The translations under genes and the position numbers were made by a program. The notes under the pieces were generated by a model that saw only the letters and a list, made by a program, of their open reading frames with translations, was not told the DNA's origin and did not search any database. Below are positions 24,786 through 33,435 of a DNA stretch of 64,000 bases, piece after piece. The stretch covers positions 24,341 through 88,340 of the forward strand of contig JBJMNK010000127.1 in the NCBI GenBank assembly GCA_045804265.1. Direction: 5' to 3'. Source of the stretch: JABFXC01 sp045804265. Lineage in GTDB: Bacteria; Gemmatimonadota; Gemmatimonadetes; Gemmatimonadales; Gemmatimonadaceae. Every line of letters begins with the position of its first letter. The stretch's first letter is position 1.

Positions 24786-25296
24786 GCTTGACCGGACCGA
24801 CCGCGTACGACGCGACATCGAGCGCCGCCTGCCCCGCGAGGAGGGCGCCGAGCAGCACCGGCGCTGCCGACCAGGGATCCCGCGCCGGCGACGTGCGCAG
24901 CATCCGCCAGCCGGTGAAGGTCACGACCGCCTCGAGCACGAAGTCGGCGAGCGGGTGTGAGTACAGGTTGAGCCCGACGATCGGCCCATGTGCCCAGAGC
25001 ACCTTCTGTCCGGTGATGTAATCGGCGGCGAGGTGCAGCACGATCATGGCACCCACCGTCAGCCCGGCAGTGGGCGACCGTCGCCAGAGCGAAGCCGCCA
25101 CGCCGAGGACGACACACTCGATCGCGATCGCCGGGAGCGAATGCGAGTAGAGCCCATTCGAGCCGCAGATGCGGAGCGCCGCCGTGGTGAAGTCGATGAT
25201 GTCGGGGACGATCGCCGCGATCACGATCGCGAGGAGCGGGAGGCGGCTCCAGCGCGCGCGGGTCGCCATCGCGACGCCGAAATGTCCGGCGATCAC
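24676..25296 (-). CDS. Membrane-bound metal-dependent hydrolase-like (YdjM/DUF457 type) protein
   Basis: The likely start is GTG at 25296, reading MIAGHFGVAMATRARW and then a run of hydrophobic segments: VPDIIDF, NGLYSHSLPAI and VLHLAADYITGQ. The His and Asp spacing (GHFG, PDIID, YSHS, LHLAADY) matches the four-helix membrane metal-hydrolase-like family related to YdjM/DUF457. The substrate is not known. The last 37 codons overlap the convergent flavin-protein gene and form a Ser/Arg-rich tail, so the true C-terminus may be less conserved. It is divergent from the metallophosphoesterase gene at 25424. Confidence 0.65.
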   Translation of the reverse strand: MIAGHFGVAMATRARWSRLPLLAIVIAAIVPDIIDFTTAALRICGSNGLYSHSLPAIAIECVVLGVAASLWRRSPTAGLTVGAMIVLHLAADYITGQKVLWAHGPIVGLNLYSHPLADFVLEAVVTFTGWRMLRTSPARDPWSAAPVLLGALLAGQAALDVASYAVGPVKPNGCLAATPVQSSSRRGSGTAPSGMAPGRQPSPSRG

Positions 25297-25423
25297 ATCA
25301 AGGAGTGTTGCACGACTGGTACGCCGCGTCGTGGCGGAAGCTGGCCATGCCGGTAGTTTCCGAAGGTCGCAGGAAATGCGGCGCACAGCTGCGCCGCCCC
25401 ACAACAATAGCACCGTGCCCACG

Positions 25424-26629
25424 ATGCCGAACCGCGCTTCCCTTCGCCGCTCACTCGTGATCCTCTCGCTGGCCGCGTTAGGCGGCGGCAACGCCGCGCA
25501 GGCACAGACGATGGCCGCGGTCGCGCCGGCCGGAAAGCTCGCCGCATGTCCGGCGGATTCGGTCGTCGCGATCACACCACCGGCGACGCCCCTCCCCTCG
25601 GAGACCACGACCGCGGCGCTGACGAAGTTCACCTTCATCGCCTACGGCGACACGCGCGGGCGGCACGACGGGCAGCAGCTGCAGGCCGAGCATCAGCTGG
25701 TGGTCGAGGCGATGCTGGCGAAGATCAAGGCGCTCGCGAGCGGGCCCGATCCCGTGCGCTTCGTCCTCCAGAGCGGCGACGCGGTTCGCGTCGGCACCTC
25801 GGCCGCGCAGTGGAACGTCAGCTATATCCCGTTGATCAACCGCCTGACGACGGAGGGCGGCGTTCCCTACCTGTTCTCGGTCGGTAATCACGACGTGACG
25901 AGCAGCGAAGACCTCACCTCACCGGCGCGCATCACCGGCTTGTGCAACGTCTTCGCCGCGAACCGGCGATTGATTCCCGCCGCCGGCGCGCCGCATCGCC
26001 TGACCGGTTATCCCGATTACGGCTTCGGGTTCGGCAACACCTGGTTCATCGCCCTCGACTCCGACATCGCCGGGGACTCGACCCAGCTCGCGTGGGTGAC
26101 CTCGGAGCTCGCATCGCTCGACCGCAGGCGCTACCCGAACGTGGTCGCGTTCTTCCATCATCCCGCATTCTCGTCGGGGCCGCATGGCGGGGCGGTCGTA
26201 GAGCAGCAGACCGCCGAACTGCGTTCGCTGTACATGCCGCTGTTCCGCAAGCATCACGTCCGGCTGCTGCTCGCCGGGCACGAGCATCTCTTCGAGCACT
26301 GGATCGAGCGCTGGACCGATGGTAGCGGCGCGCATCGCATGGACCAGATCGTGAGCGGCGGTGGCGGCGCGCCGCTCTACGGCTACAGCGGCGAGCCGGA
26401 CCTGCGCGCCTATCTCGCCGCCGGCGCGAGCGAGAAGCTGTCGGTGGAACACCTCGTACGTCCGGGACTGCAGCCCGGTGCGAGCCCCTTCCACTACCTC
26501 GTCGTGCACGTGGACGGTGACCAGTTCCGGATCGAGGTGTTCGGGGTGGATTGGGGATCCTCGTTCGCGCCGTACGGGGCGGCAGGAAGGGGGATGACGC
26601 TGACCGACGCGCCCGGCGGTCAGCGTTAG
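25424..26629 (+). CDS. Secreted calcineurin-like metallophosphoesterase
   Basis: This 401-residue protein has a signal peptide (MPNRASLRRSLVIL through AAQAQ) and the metallophosphoesterase metal blocks in order: FIAYGDTRG (D-x-R variant of the first site), LQSGDAVR, SVGNHDV, AFFHHPAF and LAGHEHLFEH. Together they bind two metals and hydrolyse phosphomonoesters or phosphodiesters outside the cytoplasm. The start at 25424 is preferred because the upstream open frame lies in the divergent promoter gap. Its TAG stop lies in a CGTTAGGC octamer (26625). Context gives no clue to substrate. Confidence 0.85.
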   Translation: MPNRASLRRSLVILSLAALGGGNAAQAQTMAAVAPAGKLAACPADSVVAITPPATPLPSETTTAALTKFTFIAYGDTRGRHDGQQLQAEHQLVVEAMLAKIKALASGPDPVRFVLQSGDAVRVGTSAAQWNVSYIPLINRLTTEGGVPYLFSVGNHDVTSSEDLTSPARITGLCNVFAANRRLIPAAGAPHRLTGYPDYGFGFGNTWFIALDSDIAGDSTQLAWVTSELASLDRRRYPNVVAFFHHPAFSSGPHGGAVVEQQTAELRSLYMPLFRKHHVRLLLAGHEHLFEHWIERWTDGSGAHRMDQIVSGGGGAPLYGYSGEPDLRAYLAAGASEKLSVEHLVRPGLQPGASPFHYLVVHVDGDQFRIEVFGVDWGSSFAPYGAAGRGMTLTDAPGGQR

Positions 26630-26999
26630 GCCTGACGACGAGCGGTGGGGAGATTCACGGCAGCAGCATAGCCGAGCTCGTCCTGGCCGGGCCCCGTCGC
26701 ACTGAACACGTCCCGCCTGGCTGGCCACTCGTGGCGACCACCCGGCCGCGAGTCACGGCGGACGCATCAGCGTGGACCGGAACACCGATCGAGGATCGTG
26801 CGTTCAACGGCAACGCGACCAGAAGTGCCCCGATGCGGGAGCAGTGGCGATTCGCATCGGGACACGGTAGCGTCAACGATCGGTGCGCGAAGCACGCGAC
26901 TGCTGGACTGCATGCAGCATTGACGTGACCCTGACCGCCGGCGACGGCGGTCCACCAGGTGCGCGGCGTACGACGCCGCGGCAACGACGAGGAGCCCCG
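26630..26999. other. 370-base gap without a convincing gene
   Basis: The stretch between the metallophosphoesterase stop and the peroxiredoxin start has open frames on both strands, but none with a ribosome site or recognisable domain. It holds a short inverted repeat of CGATGCG/CGCATCG around 26830-26860. A promoter for the peroxiredoxin pair should lie here; I cannot place it. Confidence 0.5.
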
Positions 27000-27635
27000 A
27001 TGCCCGACAACAAGGCGAACACCGAATCCACCGACGCGCGTTCGACCAGCGCGAAGATCCTCCCCGTTGGCAGCGAAGCACCGGACTTCACGCTCCAAGC
27101 GGCACCCGATCGCAGCATCACGCTGCGCGAGCTGCGCGGGAAGCCGGTGGTGCTCGCGTTCTATCCCGCCGACTGGAGCCCGGTGTGCAGCGACCAGATG
27201 GCGCTGTACAACGAGATCCTCCCCGACTTCCAGGAGCAGGGTGCCGAGATCTTCGGGATCTCGGTGGACGGCGCATGGTGTCATCGCGCGTTCTCCGACT
27301 CGCGAAAGCTGCGCTTCCCGCTGCTCGCCGACTTCGAGCCGAAGGGCGCGGTGTCGCGCGCGTACGGCGCGTACAACGACAAAGGGGTCAGCGATCGTGC
27401 GCTCTTCGTGCTCGACGCGAACGGCGTTGTCCGCTGGAGCTACCTCTCGCCGGCCGGTACCAACCCCGGCGCCGACGGGATCCTCGCCGCGCTCGAGCGC
27501 CTGACGCCGGAGCAGCGCGGGAAGGGCGCTGGCGCATCGGCGAGCGCGGCGAGCGGCGCGGCGAAAGGCGGAACGTTAGGCGGTGACAGCGCGACGTCGC
27601 CAGCGACCGCGAGCGACGCGAGAGGCCCCAGATGA
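27000..27635 (+). CDS. AhpC/TSA-family peroxiredoxin
   Basis: This 211-residue thioredoxin-fold protein begins at ATG 27000, with GAGGAG just upstream. The active-site block is FYPADWSPVCSDQ, matching PxxxT/SxxC with peroxidatic Cys63; a second Cys94 in WCHRAF may be the resolving residue. The fold blocks EAPDFTLQA and KGVSDRALFVLD are also present. It reduces peroxides using thioredoxin-like donors. A 40-residue Ala/Gly/Ser tail follows the domain. Its end overlaps the DsbA-like gene by ATGA, suggesting the neighbour supplies or receives electrons. Confidence 0.88.
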   Translation: MPDNKANTESTDARSTSAKILPVGSEAPDFTLQAAPDRSITLRELRGKPVVLAFYPADWSPVCSDQMALYNEILPDFQEQGAEIFGISVDGAWCHRAFSDSRKLRFPLLADFEPKGAVSRAYGAYNDKGVSDRALFVLDANGVVRWSYLSPAGTNPGADGILAALERLTPEQRGKGAGASASAASGAAKGGTLGGDSATSPATASDARGPR

Positions 27636-28207
27636 GCGGCGAGTTCGGCGGCGGCGAAGATGCGCCTCGGCTGACGCCGCCAGTCTCGGAGCGCGATCAC
27701 GCCGAGGGGAGCCCGGATGCGCCGGTCACCCTCGTCGAGTACGGCGACTACGAGTGTCCGCACTGCGGACATGCCTACCCGATCGTGAAGTCGATCCAGC
27801 ACCGGCTCGGCAAGAAGCTGCGCTTCGTCTACCGAAACTTCCCCCTCGCCGAGTCGCATCCACATGCACGCCACGCGGCCGAGGTCGCCGAGGCCGCGGC
27901 GGCGCAGGGGAAGTTCTGGGAGATGCACGACGCGCTGTTCGAGAACCAGGACCGACTCGAGGACGAGGACCTCGTCGAGATGGCGCGCCAGCTCAAGCTC
28001 GATGCGAAGGCGATCGCCCGCGCGCTCGAGGAGGGGAGCTACACCGCCCGCGTCCGCGAGGACTTTCGCAACGGCGTCCGGTCGGGAGTGAACGGGACTC
28101 CGACTTTCTTCATCAACGGCGAACGCTACGATGGGAGCTGGGCCGACGAGGATGGATTCATGCGTGTCCTCGACCGCGCCGCGAAGGCGACGAGCGCACA
28201 CCGTTAG
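27632..28207 (+). CDS. DsbA-family thiol oxidoreductase
   Basis: This 191-residue protein has a thioredoxin-fold active site CPHC (Cys42-Cys45) in EYGDYECPHCGHAYP, a helical insertion (about residues 75-140) and the cis-Pro block GVNGTPTFFING. This is the DsbA/thioredoxin_4 pattern of disulfide oxidoreductases. No signal peptide is visible, so it is probably cytoplasmic, like related proteins that pair with peroxiredoxins. It is coupled to the peroxiredoxin gene. The TAG stop (28205-28207) runs straight into a GGGGTCA repeat array. Confidence 0.85.
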   Translation: MSGEFGGGEDAPRLTPPVSERDHAEGSPDAPVTLVEYGDYECPHCGHAYPIVKSIQHRLGKKLRFVYRNFPLAESHPHARHAAEVAEAAAAQGKFWEMHDALFENQDRLEDEDLVEMARQLKLDAKAIARALEEGSYTARVREDFRNGVRSGVNGTPTFFINGERYDGSWADEDGFMRVLDRAAKATSAHR

Positions 28208-28387
28208 GGGTCAGGGGTCAGGGGTCAGGGGTCAGGGGTCAGGGGTCGGGGGTCAGGGGTGAGGGGGTCGGGAGGTCAGGGCGTCACAGGCGCGGGGTCG
28301 GGATTCACGGGACCGTTAGGTGCCGGCGCTGGCTCGTTCGGTATCGAACTCCAATTGCCCGGCCCTGACCCCTGACTCCCTTTGACC
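28207..28387. repeat. GGGGTCA heptamer array with inverted partner
   Basis: Five perfect GGGGTCA units (28207-28241) are followed by degenerate units to about 28282. An inverted set (CCCTGACCCCTGA and TTTGACCC) lies at about 28362-28387. The two halves could fold back on each other. The array begins on the last base of the DsbA-like stop codon. The rest of the gap to 28503 holds no gene I can support. A related array in inverted orientation is at 55761-55808. Confidence 0.85.
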
Positions 28388-28503
28388 CGTCGCGCCGAGC
28401 GGCCCAGGCTCCCGCTTGCGCTCACCGTAAATTGGTGACAGGTTGCACAAAGAGCCGGGGGATTCTGCCTCGGGCCTGCACCCTTTTCGGCGATGGGGCT
28501 GAA

Positions 28504-29154
28504 ATGGAGCCGCTGCACAACGACGCCGACGACGGCGTTGAACCGAACCATCCCCACGGCCGCGACTTCCCAGTCAACGCCGTCGTAGTGCCGTTGGCGG
28601 ATGTCACGCCGACGGAGCTTGGGCAGCGGAAATTCCCGCGCATCGCGCACGCGCTCTCGCTCGACAGCGCCGAAGATCGCGAGCGTGCGCGCCCGGATCG
28701 GGTGTGGCGCTGGACAGTGACCGTGCAGGGCACCTGCCGCCGACCGTCCACGACTTCCGCCGACCGTCGCCGCGACGCGCTGTTCACCGCGACACGCTTC
28801 ATCGAGACCGCGAAGCGCATCGTACGCTTCGAGCCGACGCGGCTCGGCGCGACGATCACGCATGCACCCTGTGATCCGGTCAGCGCCGACGAGCTCCCCG
28901 GCCAGCACGTACTCTGCCTCGAGCTGCGCGACACCGATCCCGCAACGATCGGCCGGATCTACGAGCGCCTTGCCGCCGAGGCGTGGACCATCGGGCGACT
29001 GAGCTCGTCCACGTTCACCTTCACGCCGCACGCGTCGAACCCGTCGGTGCTCTACGACGCGACGCCTGTCGCCGCGCCCGCGGCGGCACCTTCGCTCGGG
29101 AGCATCCGCTCGCCGGAGCTGACCGCAGCGACACGCAGCTCGCGCGCCGGTTAG
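28504..29154 (+). CDS. Hypothetical protein
   Basis: This is a 216-residue soluble protein starting MEPLHNDADDGVE. It has no signal peptide or membrane segment. The core (GQRKFPRIAHALSLDSAED through LGATITHAPCDPVSADELPG and GRIYERLAAEAWTIGRL) has good third-position GC bias and plausible alternating structure, so it is probably real, but I recognise no family. Its TAG stop lies in a GTTAGGC word (29150). It may be a single-gene unit downstream of the heptamer array. Confidence 0.5.
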   Translation: MEPLHNDADDGVEPNHPHGRDFPVNAVVVPLADVTPTELGQRKFPRIAHALSLDSAEDRERARPDRVWRWTVTVQGTCRRPSTTSADRRRDALFTATRFIETAKRIVRFEPTRLGATITHAPCDPVSADELPGQHVLCLELRDTDPATIGRIYERLAAEAWTIGRLSSSTFTFTPHASNPSVLYDATPVAAPAAAPSLGSIRSPELTAATRSSRAG

Positions 29155-29273
29155 GCATTCTCGCGGCCGGCGGAGCTCCGCCGGCCGCGCACAGCGGGCC
29201 GCGCACCACTTCGCCATAATTTTCGCACACCTCCGGCATTGTCCGCCGGAGCAAGGCGCCGCATCGTGTAACC

Positions 29274-31061
29274 GTGCGCCTTCCCACCCTTGCCGAGCTG
29301 CCGTCGGCGTTCCGCCTGCGCTGGCCGACCGCGTTGCTGGCGCTGTCGCTCCTGCTCACCGGCGCCGGGATCGTCGAGGCGACGCGCGCTGTGCGATCGC
29401 AGCGCCGCGTCGCGGACGGTGTCGTGCGCGACTACTCGCGCGTCGCGTCGTGGAGCTTCCGCCAGCACCTCCAGGACGCGCTGTCGCTCGCACTTCGCGA
29501 GGTGCTCGGCGCGGTGAATCACGGCGACAACCTGCACACCTCGCCGCACATCCCCGAGCCGCGCGAGCTCGCGCACTACCTGCCGTGGAACTCGGAGTGC
29601 GGCTGCCACCGCCCGCGCAACGGCCCGAGCCCGGCGATCTTCTTCGGCTTCACGTTAGGCACCGACACCCTCGGTCTGGGAGTCAACACGCATCCCAACC
29701 CGGTCGAGGGATGGGAAGTGGACCGGCCGATGCCGCTCGACACGCCGATGGCGATGCCGATGTCGAAGGAGATGTCCATGTCGTCGACGCCGGACGCGCC
29801 GCGGGTTCGAGTGGCTGAGGACTCCGCTCGCATCGCCGGCTATTCCGCGGGTGACCGGCGCTGGATCAACGACACATTGACCCGGCAGATCCGCCACGCC
29901 CGGGGGAACGACCGCTTCAACTTCGTCGTCGCCGACCGCGGCGGCACGCCGCGCTTCCTCGCCTACACGCTGATGCCGACGACGCGCGGCGACACGATCG
30001 TCTACGGGGCGGAGTACACTCGCGCGGCGATGTCGCAGGCGCTGGTCGCGGTGCTCTACAATCGCGACCTGCTCCCGCTGCCGTTCACTCGCGCGCATAC
30101 CGTCCCCGAAGTGCTGCAGGTCCAGCTCCGCGACATCCGCGGGACGCCGATCTTCGAGCCGCAGGCGATCGAGCGGTGGGACCTCGACGCATCCGACACG
30201 CTGCCGCCAGCGTTAGGCTCGATGGTGGTCCGGGCGGAGGTGCGACCAGCGATCGCCAACGACATCGTCATCGGCGGGCTGCCGCGATCGCGGCTTCCCT
30301 TCCTCCTCGCGCTGCTCGCGATCTCGGCGTCGCTCTCGATCGTCGCGATCGGGCAGATTCGCCGCGACGTCGAGCTGGCGCGGCTGCGCGGCGACTTCGT
30401 CTCCAGCGTGTCGCACGACCTGCGCACCCCGCTCGCGCAGATGCGGCTCTACCTCGAGACGCTGCGCCTCGGGCGCTTCACCACCGAGGAGCAGCGCGCC
30501 GCGTCGATCGAGCACGCCGAGCGCGAGACGACGCGCCTGACGCATCTCGTCGAGCGCGTGCTGCGCTTCTCGGGGAACGGGAAGAACATCGACGGCAGCC
30601 GCGTCGAGGTGGACGTCGCCGCCGAGACGCGGCGAATCGTCGAGGAGTTCCGCCCGCTCGCCGAGTCTCGCCGTGCGTCGATCATCACCGAGATCGCCGC
30701 GGTGCCGCCGATCCAGCTCAGCCCCGACGCGCTGCGCCACGTTTTGCTCAACCTCCTCGACAACGCGGTGAAGTACGGACCATCCGGGCAAACGGTACGC
30801 GTGAGCGTCAGCGCCGACGATGACGACATCCGGTTGACGGTGACCGACGAAGGGCCGGGCGTCCCGGTGGCCGAGCGCGAGGTGGTCTGGTCGCCATTCC
30901 GTCGCGGTGCGTCGCCGGGACCGGTGGCGGGGAGCGGGATCGGGCTGGCGATCGTCCGCGACGTCGCGACACGGCACGGCGGGCGCACCTGGATCGAGAA
31001 CGGCGCAGCGCGGGGCGCGACGTTCGTCGTCTCGCTCCCGATCGGAGTGCCCGTCGCATGA
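29274..31061 (+). CDS. Membrane sensor histidine kinase with Met-rich periplasmic segment
   Basis: This 595-residue kinase starts at GTG 29274. Two membrane segments (about residues 17-36 and 343-362) enclose a roughly 300-residue extracytoplasmic domain, followed by HisKA (SVSHDLRTPLAQ, His381) and HATPase with LLNLLDNAVKYG, DEGPGVP and GSGIGLAIV. The outer domain has ECGCH (about residue 105) and a dense methionine cluster, MPLDTPMAMPMSKEMSMS (Met153, 159, 161, 163, 167, 169), like the Met motifs that bind Cu(I) in copper-resistance proteins. Copper or redox sensing is therefore possible. The response regulator follows with ATGA overlap. Confidence 0.88.
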   Translation: MRLPTLAELPSAFRLRWPTALLALSLLLTGAGIVEATRAVRSQRRVADGVVRDYSRVASWSFRQHLQDALSLALREVLGAVNHGDNLHTSPHIPEPRELAHYLPWNSECGCHRPRNGPSPAIFFGFTLGTDTLGLGVNTHPNPVEGWEVDRPMPLDTPMAMPMSKEMSMSSTPDAPRVRVAEDSARIAGYSAGDRRWINDTLTRQIRHARGNDRFNFVVADRGGTPRFLAYTLMPTTRGDTIVYGAEYTRAAMSQALVAVLYNRDLLPLPFTRAHTVPEVLQVQLRDIRGTPIFEPQAIERWDLDASDTLPPALGSMVVRAEVRPAIANDIVIGGLPRSRLPFLLALLAISASLSIVAIGQIRRDVELARLRGDFVSSVSHDLRTPLAQMRLYLETLRLGRFTTEEQRAASIEHAERETTRLTHLVERVLRFSGNGKNIDGSRVEVDVAAETRRIVEEFRPLAESRRASIITEIAAVPPIQLSPDALRHVLLNLLDNAVKYGPSGQTVRVSVSADDDDIRLTVTDEGPGVPVAEREVVWSPFRRGASPGPVAGSGIGLAIVRDVATRHGGRTWIENGAARGATFVVSLPIGVPVA

Positions 31062-31756
31062 CGTCGCCGTCGCGCGTGCTCGTCATCGAGGACAATGCGG
31101 CGCTCGCCGAGGGCATCGCCTACAACCTTCGGCACGAAGGCTACGACTCGCGCATCGCCGAAGATGGCCGCATCGGTTTGAGCGCGGTGCGGGAGTGGGA
31201 CCCGGACCTGGTGATCCTCGACCTCATGCTCCCCGGCATCGACGGCTACCAGGTGCTCGAGTCGATGCGCCGCGAGGGGAATCGCGCGCCGGTCCTGATC
31301 CTCACTGCGCGCGCCGAAGAAGCGGACAAGGTGCGCGGGTTCCGCCTCGACGCCGACCAGTACGTGACGAAGCCGTTCGGAGTGCTCGAGCTCCTCGAGC
31401 GTGTCGGCTCGCTGCTGAGGCGGGCGCAGGGTCGCGCCGCGGGCAGCGCGCGCGCCGCGACGATCCACTTCGGTGACGTCGTCGTCGACACCGCGACCCG
31501 CGTCGTATCGAGGAAAGGGATTCCCTGCGGGCTGACGCCAAAGGCCTACGAGCTGTTGCTCGCGCTCATTCGCCGGCAGGGCGCCGTCGCCGGGCGCGTC
31601 GAGCTGCTCACCGAAGTCTGGGGCTACGGCGCCTTCGTGATGTCGCGAACTGTCGACTCGCACATCGCCGAGCTGCGTCGCAAGGTGGAAGCCGACGCCG
31701 CGAACCCTCGCCACATCCTCACTGTGTGGAAGGTCGGGTATCGGTTCGAAGGCTGA
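31058..31756 (+). CDS. OmpR/PhoB-type response regulator
   Basis: This is a 232-residue regulator with receiver domain VLVIEDNAALAEGIAYNL, phospho-acceptor in VILDLMLPG and Lys in YVTKPF. The C-terminal winged helix reads LTPKAYELLLALIRRQG followed by SRTVDSHIAELRRKVE, the OmpR DNA-recognition part. It is translationally coupled (ATGA) to the Met-rich kinase and is its likely partner. Targets are unknown. A perfect 23-bp palindrome follows 21 bases after the stop and may end transcription. Confidence 0.92.
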   Translation: MTSPSRVLVIEDNAALAEGIAYNLRHEGYDSRIAEDGRIGLSAVREWDPDLVILDLMLPGIDGYQVLESMRREGNRAPVLILTARAEEADKVRGFRLDADQYVTKPFGVLELLERVGSLLRRAQGRAAGSARAATIHFGDVVVDTATRVVSRKGIPCGLTPKAYELLLALIRRQGAVAGRVELLTEVWGYGAFVMSRTVDSHIAELRRKVEADAANPRHILTVWKVGYRFEG

Positions 31757-31777
31757 GGTGTTGAGGGGGCGCGGGGG

Positions 31778-31828
31778 GGGGTCAGAGCACTTGAAAGGTG
31801 GTAAGCACCTTTCAAGTGCTCTGACCCC
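31778..31828. repeat. REP/BIME-like 23-bp perfect palindrome
   Basis: Two 23-base arms (31778-31800 and 31806-31828) are perfect reverse complements around the loop GTAAG. The arms begin GGGGTCAGAGCACTTGAAAG. A third partial copy (TTGAAAGGTG) follows at about 31829-31838. The GGGGTCAGAG head recurs at 63983 at the window end. This head type is typical of REP elements mobilised by REP-associated tyrosine transposases, though no such gene is seen here. It may also act as a terminator. Confidence 0.85.
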
Positions 31829-32005
31829 TTGAAAGGTGATGATGCCGGCAACACAACGATGACGCCCGCCCCGCCCTTCATAGATCCGGCACATTCACGG
31901 CACCGAACCGTCAACCTCTCGCGCCCGGAGCGGCGCATTCTCCGGGTGAGCGTCGCGACCGCGGCGTGACCGCGCGCAAGTCAGCGCGATGAACCCGGAG
32001 GAACC

Positions 32006-32914
32006 GTGAACAGATCCCGCTTCATCCCCGTCGCCGCCCTTCTCGTCGCGGCGATCGCCGCGTCCCACGATGTTCGCGAGACCAGCGCCGCACAGCCGGC
32101 ACCGCTGCTCGTGAACTCGGCGTGGCTCGCCGAGCACCTCACCGATCCGAACCTCGTCCTCCTCCACGTCGGCGACCGCGCCGAGTACGATTCGGCGCAC
32201 ATCCCCGGCGCGCGCTACGTCTCCATGCGCGACGTGTCGGTGTCGAGCATGGATCACGAGAAGGGACTGATGCTCGAGATGCCGTCGCCTGATTCGCTGC
32301 GGGCGATGCTCCAGCGGTTAGGCATCTCGAACGACTCGCGCGTCGTCGTCTACTACGGCAGCGACTGGGTCAGCCCGTCGACGCGAATCATCTTCACCCT
32401 CGACTACGCCGGGCTCGGTGCGCAGTCGTCGCTGCTCGACGGCGGGATGCAGGCGTGGATCGCCGCCGGCCATCCGGTGACGAAGGACGCCGCGCCGGCG
32501 AAGACCGGGACGCTCGCCGCGCTGAAGATCAAGCCGATCGTCGTCGACGCCGCCTGGGTCGGCAGTCACCTCCACTCGCCCGGCATCGCGATCGTCGACG
32601 GGCGCGCCTCGTCGTTCTACGACGGCATCGAGGCGACCGGCCCGCGGAAGGGGCACATCCCCGGCGCGCACAGCGTCCCGTTCACCGAGATCGCCGACGA
32701 CAGGAACATGATCCGCACCCCGGGCGAGCTCGCGGCGCTGTTCACGAAGGCCGGCGTCGCGCCTAACGATACGGTGGTCGGCTACTGTCATGTCGGCCAG
32801 CAGGCGACGGCGATGCTCTTCGCCGCTCGCTCGCTCGGTCATCCGGTGAAGCTCTACGACGGCTCGATGCAGGAGTGGTCGCGCCGCACCGATCTCCCGA
32901 TCGAGGTCAAATGA
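32006..32914 (+). CDS. Exported tandem-rhodanese sulfurtransferase
   Basis: This 302-residue protein starts at GTG 32006 with CGGAGG upstream and has a signal peptide. Two rhodanese domains follow. The first (about residues 38-155) has YYGSDW where the active-site Cys loop would be, so it is inactive. The second (about 170-300) has GYCHVGQQAT with catalytic Cys261. This is the 3-mercaptopyruvate/thiosulfate sulfurtransferase plan, acting outside the cytoplasm on thiosulfate or a similar donor. The gene heads a coupled operon: its stop overlaps the YeeE-like gene (ATGA). Export together with membrane sulfur carriers suggests uptake of reduced sulfur. Confidence 0.88.
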   Translation: MNRSRFIPVAALLVAAIAASHDVRETSAAQPAPLLVNSAWLAEHLTDPNLVLLHVGDRAEYDSAHIPGARYVSMRDVSVSSMDHEKGLMLEMPSPDSLRAMLQRLGISNDSRVVVYYGSDWVSPSTRIIFTLDYAGLGAQSSLLDGGMQAWIAAGHPVTKDAAPAKTGTLAALKIKPIVVDAAWVGSHLHSPGIAIVDGRASSFYDGIEATGPRKGHIPGAHSVPFTEIADDRNMIRTPGELAALFTKAGVAPNDTVVGYCHVGQQATAMLFAARSLGHPVKLYDGSMQEWSRRTDLPIEVK

Positions 32915-33435
32915 CTGCCCCGGCGCACGGTGCTCCGCACCCGTACTCGAGTCCCTACGCCGCCGGCGCGGGGCTCGGCGTCGTCCTCCTCGCGTCGTAT
33001 ATCCTCGCCGGACGCGGGCTCGGTGCGACCGGAGCGTTCGCGGTCGTCGCGGCGAACACGCTGAACACCGCCGCGCCGGCGGCGGTGCAGGGCAATGCAT
33101 GGCTCGCCGAGCGCGCGACCGGCGCGGTGCTCGGCGACTGGCTGGTGGTCGAGATCATCGGCGTGGTGATCGGCGGCTTCGTCTCGGCGGCACTCGCCGG
33201 ACGGCTGCGGTTCGCGGTGGATCGCGGACCGCGGCTGGGCGCCGCACCGCGGATCGCGATCGCGGCGTTAGGCGGCGCGGTGATGGGGTTCGGCGCGGTG
33301 TTCGCGCGCGGCTGCACCAGCGGCCAGGCGCTCACCGGCGGCGCCCTGCTCAGCGCCGGAAGCTGGCTGTTCGTGCTCGGCGCGTTCGGCGCCGGCTATC
33401 TCACGATGTTCTTCGTGCGGAGGGCATGGACATGA
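32911..33435 (+). CDS. YeeE/YedE-type sulfur transport half-protein 1
   Basis: This 174-residue, strongly hydrophobic protein has about four membrane segments and the signature FGAVFARGCTSGQALTGGALLSAGSW. This is the conserved-Cys block of YeeE/YedE (TsuA-like) proteins that carry thiosulfate-type sulfur across the inner membrane. It represents the N-terminal half; the second half is the next gene. The start is the ATG overlapping the sulfurtransferase stop. Its end overlaps the following gene by ATGA. Confidence 0.85.
   Translation: MTAPAHGAPHPYSSPYAAGAGLGVVLLASYILAGRGLGATGAFAVVAANTLNTAAPAAVQGNAWLAERATGAVLGDWLVVEIIGVVIGGFVSAALAGRLRFAVDRGPRLGAAPRIAIAALGGAVMGFGAVFARGCTSGQALTGGALLSAGSWLFVLGAFGAGYLTMFFVRRAWT

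Noticed and set aside
26551..26928. 125-codon open frame across the gap before the peroxiredoxin
   Set aside because: No ribosome site, no domain, part overlaps the metallophosphoesterase gene.
28207..28282. CRISPR array
   Set aside because: The heptamers are directly adjacent without spacers and no cas gene is present.
30449..31894. 481-codon minus-strand frame opposite the Met-rich kinase and regulator
   Set aside because: Shadow frame; both plus-strand genes have full domain sets.
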